Source: CAWDPQ01 sp049642465
GTDB taxonomy: Bacteria > Acidobacteriota > Vicinamibacteria > Vicinamibacterales > 2-12-FULL-66-21
Assembly (NCBI GenBank): GCA_049642465.1
Contig: JBAROV010000053.1
Coordinates: 1 to 57,624, forward strand
DNA: 57,624 nucleotides
Direction of reading: 5' to 3'
A program made the translations under genes and the position numbers. The notes beneath the pieces were generated by a model. The model worked only from the letters and a program-made list of their open reading frames with translations. It was not told the DNA's origin and made no database searches. Positions 54,044 through 57,624 of this stretch are shown here, piece by piece. The first letter of the stretch is position 1; each line of letters starts with the position of its first letter.

Positions 54044-55516
54044 ATGAGACGGTCTTCGCTCTTTCTCTGGTCGCTGTTTCCCTTCGTGCTGCTCTGCACG
54101 CTGAATTCGGCGATGTACCGCTACGGCGCGTCCGACCAGGCGTTCTATCTGCCTTCGGTACTGCTGAATCTGCACCCCGAGTACTTTCCGCGTGATAGAG
54201 GCCTTCTGCTCGCGCAAGCGCGGCTGACGGGCGCCGACGAGATCATCGGATCGATGGCACGGCTCAGCGGCACGTCGCTTCCGGCGCTCTTCGCGGTCCT
54301 CTATGTTGCGGCGCTGCTCTTTCTCGCGACAGCGGCGTGGCTGATCTCGAAACGGTTCTATCGCCACGGGTGGACGGGCGTGGTGCTCCTGGCCGCGCTC
54401 ACGCTTCGACACGCCATCTGGCGAACAGGCACCAACACGTTGGAGGGCTATTTCCATCCGCGCCAGCTCGCGTTCGGCTTCGGCGCACTCGCCGTGGCGG
54501 CAGTCCTGCACGGGCGCCTGTTCCCGGCAGCCGTCGCGATCGCGTTTGCCGGCCTCGTGCACCCGACAACCGCGATGTGGTTTGCGATCTGGCTGGCCGT
54601 CGCGGTGGCCGTGATGGAGCCGCGATGGCGCATGCCCATCATCGGGTTTGCCGTCATCGGCGGAGGCGTCGCGCTGTGGATGATCACAGCGGGGCCGCTC
54701 GCGGGGCGGCTGGCGCCCATGGACCCGGAGTGGGTCGCGACACTGGCGACGAAGGATTACCTCTTTCCGTTTGGGTGGCCCCTCGCAGCGTGGGTCCTGA
54801 ACCTCCTGCCGCTCGCGGTCATCGTTCTGGTTTACATCCGGCGCCGAGCCGCAGGACTCGTGGATCGGAGGGAAGCCGGCCTCGTGCTCGGCGTGGTTTC
54901 CCTGGCGGGCGTCTTCGCGGCGATTCTGCCGTTCAATGCGGCTCACGTGGCGCTGGCCGTGCAACTGCAGCCGGCACGCATCTTCTGGATGCTGGATTTC
55001 GTGGCTGTCATCTATGTCGTCTGGGCACTTGCCGAAGGGCGGTCGCCGGGGACGAAACGCGCGCAGCTCGTTGCCGCAATCCTGCTGTGTCTTTCGGCGG
55101 TGCGAGGTATCTACCTGAAAGTGGTCGAGTTTCCAGAGCGCCCCATCGCGCAGTTCGATATTCGTGCCGACGACTGGGGGCGGGCGATGGCCTGGGCGCG
55201 AACGACCGATTCCGGCTCGGGGTGGCTGGCGGATCCGGGACATGCCATCTTTTACGGCACGAGCGTTCGCGTGGCCGGCGCGCGCGACGTGCTCGTCGAG
55301 GCCGTCAAGGACGCGGCCATCGGCATGTACGATCGCGGAGTAGCGATACGGACGCGGGATCGCATCGCGGCGGTGGGCGACTTTCAGGCTCTGAGCGGAG
55401 ATCACGCCCGCGCACTTGGCCAGACATACGACCTCGATTACGTCATCACCGATCGAGCGCTCGATCTGCCGCTCGCATTCCAGAGCGGCGAGCTTCGAAT
55501 CTATCGTCTTCGCTGA
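54044..55516 (+). CDS. Multi-pass membrane protein, GT-C-like
   Basis: A 490-residue protein with about nine or ten membrane segments (LFLWSLFPFVLLCTLNSAMY, TSLPALFAVLYVAALLFLAT, AFGFGALAVAAVLHGRLFPA, GFAVIGGGVALWMI and others) and a soluble tail from about residue 360 that ends SGELRIYRLR. The acidic and aromatic loops after the first helix resemble polytopic sugar-transferase-type proteins, but no signature DxD or ExD motif was pinned down. It follows the ICMT-like gene by 4 nt, so a role in modifying the core lipid is possible. Confidence 0.65.
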   Translation: MRRSSLFLWSLFPFVLLCTLNSAMYRYGASDQAFYLPSVLLNLHPEYFPRDRGLLLAQARLTGADEIIGSMARLSGTSLPALFAVLYVAALLFLATAAWLISKRFYRHGWTGVVLLAALTLRHAIWRTGTNTLEGYFHPRQLAFGFGALAVAAVLHGRLFPAAVAIAFAGLVHPTTAMWFAIWLAVAVAVMEPRWRMPIIGFAVIGGGVALWMITAGPLAGRLAPMDPEWVATLATKDYLFPFGWPLAAWVLNLLPLAVIVLVYIRRRAAGLVDRREAGLVLGVVSLAGVFAAILPFNAAHVALAVQLQPARIFWMLDFVAVIYVVWALAEGRSPGTKRAQLVAAILLCLSAVRGIYLKVVEFPERPIAQFDIRADDWGRAMAWARTTDSGSGWLADPGHAIFYGTSVRVAGARDVLVEAVKDAAIGMYDRGVAIRTRDRIAAVGDFQALSGDHARALGQTYDLDYVITDRALDLPLAFQSGELRIYRLR

Positions 55517-55526
55517 AGGTCAGGCC

Positions 55527-56405
55527 CTACGACCTGATGAAGACGTAGTTGTATAGCTCGGGGAACTTGGCGACGTTGAAGGTCGGCGATCGTTTCTTGT
55601 GCAGCAGCGTGAATCCCGCCTGTTCGATCTCTGCAATCGCGGCGCGGTCGTCGGCGGATGCACCGTCGAGCTCCACCAGGAGCGACTTCAAGCGCGGATC
55701 CCGCAGCGTGCGCGCGGCGCCGCGAATGACTTTCGCCTCAATGCCGTCGACATCGATCTTGATGTGCGTGGGGAAGGGGTCCGGCTGGAACTCCAGAAAG
55801 CCGTCGAGTGAGAACGCCACGCTCCCCTGTTGAAAGGACGGCGTGAACGGGCGCTGTTGCCAGTCCAGCGCGCCGCCGAAGTTGTGCATCGATTCGCCGG
55901 CCCTGAATCGAGAGAGGTAGATGTAGTCCACGCCGTTGCGGTCAGAAAGGGCAATAGCCAGACACTGGATCCTGTCGCCCAAACCGTTCAGGAAGATGTT
56001 CTGATTAATCAACGCGTAGTTCTGTGATTCCGGTTCGAACGCAACGACTCGAACCGAGCGGCTGGCCGCGTAGATCGAGTACAGCCCGATGTTCGCGCCG
56101 ATATCGAACAGGACGTCGCCGCGCTGGAAGGTGTCAATCCACCCGAGGGTTTCGGGTTCTTTCGTGAGGAACGTCCTCGCACGCCACGACACCATGCGGT
56201 TCGGGCAGACGAAGGCGTAAGTGTGGCCGTCCTTGGTGACCTGGCGGATGCGGCCGATCTTCTTGAGATAGTCTCGCGGAGTCCTGGGCGCCGAGCGCCG
56301 ACGCAAGGCGCTCAGGAAGCCGCGAACCGCCCGGTCGGCTGACGGCCACTTTGCCCCGGCCGCAGCGAGCAGGTCCGTCAACGCCGATCCGACGGACGAA
56401 CTCAT
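55527..56405 (-). CDS. FkbM family methyltransferase
   Basis: A 292-residue SAM-dependent methyltransferase. The SAM motif DIGANIGLYSIYA, VVAFEPESQNYALINQNI, and the C-terminal KIDVDGIEAKVIRGAARTL are FkbM signatures. These enzymes O-methylate sugars and polyketides; here a lipopolysaccharide or glycan sugar is probable. It runs leftward and converges with the membrane-protein gene; the Kdo hydroxylase gene lies 16 nt upstream on the same strand. Confidence 0.9.
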   Translation of the reverse strand: MSSSVGSALTDLLAAAGAKWPSADRAVRGFLSALRRRSAPRTPRDYLKKIGRIRQVTKDGHTYAFVCPNRMVSWRARTFLTKEPETLGWIDTFQRGDVLFDIGANIGLYSIYAASRSVRVVAFEPESQNYALINQNIFLNGLGDRIQCLAIALSDRNGVDYIYLSRFRAGESMHNFGGALDWQQRPFTPSFQQGSVAFSLDGFLEFQPDPFPTHIKIDVDGIEAKVIRGAARTLRDPRLKSLLVELDGASADDRAAIAEIEQAGFTLLHKKRSPTFNVAKFPELYNYVFIRS

Positions 56406-56421
56406 CGGACGGATCGCCTCG

Positions 56422-57294
56422 TCACGCCAGCTTGCGTCCGAACAAACCTTCCAGCACCCGAAGCGGCGCCGTCGTCTGATTGCGAAGCGACGCGACCGAC
56501 ACGTAGAACGTCTGTTCGAGCTGGTGGATGCCCGACAAGGCCGCGTGGGGCACCTGATCGGTGTAGGCGATCCACGTGCTTCCCGCGGGAAAGCTGTGGG
56601 TGAATTGATCGCCCTGCGTTTGATATTCCTGATCCGCCTTCATACGGTCGTGCAGCTGCAGCATGTAATGGTCGTACGGACTTCGCATCGATTTCGTGAT
56701 GCGCAACGCGTACATCGCGGCATGCGTGCCGGGAAGCGGGGCCCGAAGCGTCGACTTGAATCGACGCGCGACCCCCTCGAACGGCCCACCTATCTTCCAG
56801 ACTCGCGGTCGTCCCTCGTGATTGACGTTGCTGAACACCCGCAGGATCCGCTCGCCGCGCGTCGGCGTGGAAGGGAAGGTATCGACATGGAGACGCGTGT
56901 CATCGGCGCGCCAGGACGACACGCGGCCAGCCACTTCAACGGGGCGAAGACTCGTTCGCCCCTGTCGCACTCCCGAGCCATAGAAAGGGAACAGCTCAGC
57001 AATCAGGCGGCGGGTTGCCCCTGAGAATCGGCTGAGCAACCCGCGCAGTTGCTCGAGGTCGTCGCCAGCGGCGGCCGTGCCGCCGACCCGTGCCGTCGCG
57101 GGGTTGTAGCTGACGTTCTTGGAACGATGCACCGTCGAGGGGTTGAGAAACTTGAGTTCGGGCTGCTGCAGGGCAAACGCGAGATTCGGCAGGAACACGA
57201 TCCGTCCGGCCTCCAACGCCTGAACTGCCGCCTCTGTCGTCGCTGGCGGATAGGCCGCGTCCCAGCTTCGTGATTCGATGGTGAACAGGTCCAT
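56422..57294 (-). CDS. kdoO: Kdo hydroxylase (KdoO-like, Fe(II)/2-oxoglutarate dioxygenase)
   Basis: A 290-residue cytoplasmic protein resembling the Kdo 3-hydroxylases that oxidise Kdo in lipopolysaccharide. The metal ligands fit HVD in DTRLHVDTFPS and a distal His in DQVPHAALSGIHQLEQ; the RILRVFSNVN and RSPYDHYMLQLHDRMK stretches fit the family. Together with waaA at 46031 it points to hydroxylated Kdo. It is transcribed leftward and followed by the FkbM gene. Function is by family similarity. Confidence 0.82.
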   Translation of the reverse strand: MDLFTIESRSWDAAYPPATTEAAVQALEAGRIVFLPNLAFALQQPELKFLNPSTVHRSKNVSYNPATARVGGTAAAGDDLEQLRGLLSRFSGATRRLIAELFPFYGSGVRQGRTSLRPVEVAGRVSSWRADDTRLHVDTFPSTPTRGERILRVFSNVNHEGRPRVWKIGGPFEGVARRFKSTLRAPLPGTHAAMYALRITKSMRSPYDHYMLQLHDRMKADQEYQTQGDQFTHSFPAGSTWIAYTDQVPHAALSGIHQLEQTFYVSVASLRNQTTAPLRVLEGLFGRKLA

Positions 57295-57385
57295 GGTGGT
57301 CAGGGCGATCGATCGCCACGCGATTCAAAGAATATCTGAAGGTGCTCACGATGATCCATGCGTCATCCGGATCCTGTGGCAGCGC

Positions 57386-57415
57386 TTGCCCTGCCCGCGC
57401 TCTCCACCCTATAAT
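57386..57415 (+). promoter_or_regulatory. Rightward promoter at the window end
   Basis: TTGCCC at 57386-57391, an 18-nt spacer and a perfect TATAAT at 57410-57415. It is followed by a perfect hairpin AATCGAAG-TTT-CTTCGATT (57413-57431) and then the GATTG/CAATC array; its transcript would leave the window. Confidence 0.6.
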
Positions 57416-57427
57416 CGAAGTTTCTTC

Positions 57428-57615
57428 GATTGCAGATTGCGGACTGAGGACTGACGATTGCGTTGACTGACGATTGTCGATTGGGATTGGAGATTGACGA
57501 TTGGATTGAGGATTGACGATTCATTCGGTAATCCACAACCCAATCATCAATCGACAATCCAATCGTCAATCGGCAATTTGAGGCAATCGTCAGTCTGCAG
57601 TCGGCAGTCGTCAAT
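57428..57615. repeat. Inverted GATTGAC / GTCAATC heptamer-like arrays
   Basis: About a dozen GATTG-type units on the left half are followed by a central TTCGGTAATCC, then CAATC-type units on the right half, the two halves being approximate reverse complements. No gene was seen in the 330 nt after 57294; bases 57295-57385 carry only upstream DNA of kdoO. Confidence 0.82.
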
Positions 57616-57624
57616 GTTCTAACG

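Noticed and set aside
57428..57615. Interrupted CRISPR-like or satellite array with conserved spacers
   Set aside because: Repeats are about 7-8 nt, degenerate, and lack spacers of uniform length.

Overview
This is 57.6 kb of GC-rich, densely packed chromosomal DNA, probably from an acidobacterium and perhaps the Vicinamibacteria lineage (subdivision 6). The best marker is an 805-residue orphan MacB/FtsX-type permease of the acidobacterial duplicated orphan permease (ADOP) kind. Tat-dependent secreted sugar oxidoreductase and isomerase proteins, a full lipid A/heptose pathway (so a Gram-negative envelope) and low-complexity intergenic arrays fit this, but the placement is inferred from gene families, not from a 16S gene. 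No phage, IS transposase, rRNA or CRISPR array was seen.

Layout. 1-2.5 kb: secreted SUMF1-fold protein and Tat-exported Gfo/Idh/MocA oxidoreductase. 2.7-10 kb: secreted helical protein followed by addB and addA, overlapping head to tail; AddA has no C-terminal nuclease domain. 10-13.5 kb: small zinc-ribbon proteins, a J-domain protein, membrane proteins and a Tat TIM-barrel protein. 13.7-25 kb: Mrp/ApbC ATPase, MFS transporter, gamma-glutamyltransferase followed by an M16 peptidase pair (one catalytic, one with the R/Y motif), alpha/beta hydrolase, amidase with a 56-residue partner, small beta-barrel protein. 24.4-31.3 kb: zinc alcohol dehydrogenase-pyk-nhaA, a ferritin-like/VIT1 metal transporter, cytochrome c, LOG-family and DinB proteins. 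31.3-36 kb: NamZ-like muramidase, a ParA plus ribbon-helix-helix cassette, and small unknown proteins. 36-42.4 kb: the ADOP permease divergent from a two-gene unit coding for a tyrosine-containing 81-residue protein and a tyrosinase-von Willebrand A fusion, then a small DUF6188-like protein and a GIY-YIG protein of lower GC. 42.5-46 kb: the leftward operon gapA-pgk-tpiA-secG-tRNA-Leu(GAG). 46-57.3 kb: lipopolysaccharide core cluster waaA-lpxK-acyltransferase-waaF-gmhB-rfaE1-rfaE2-waaC plus two membrane proteins, then leftward FkbM methyltransferase and Kdo hydroxylase genes.

Two layers of structure lie on top of the genes. First, arrays of 7-8 nt units (TTCTCCCT, GGGAAAA, GGACGGGA, GGGAGGTC, GACCAAA/GACCGAA, GATTGAC), often as inverted pairs making long imperfect hairpins or bracketing one small gene, occupy many intergenic gaps. 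Second, a dispersed element with core CTTCGACA-n-GCTCAGGGC occurs in a 5' leader, as an inverted doublet, inside an MFS gene, and as three exact 24-nt copies near the start of rfaE1, where it keeps the frame. Many promoters have a TACAAT-like -10 box only 7-15 nt before the start codon, implying leaderless or nearly leaderless mRNAs.

The candidates most worth following up are the tyrosinase-vWA fusion with its small partner, the repeat arrays, and the ParA/RHH cassette with its palindromic operator. Every functional statement here comes from motif reading; no database search was run.
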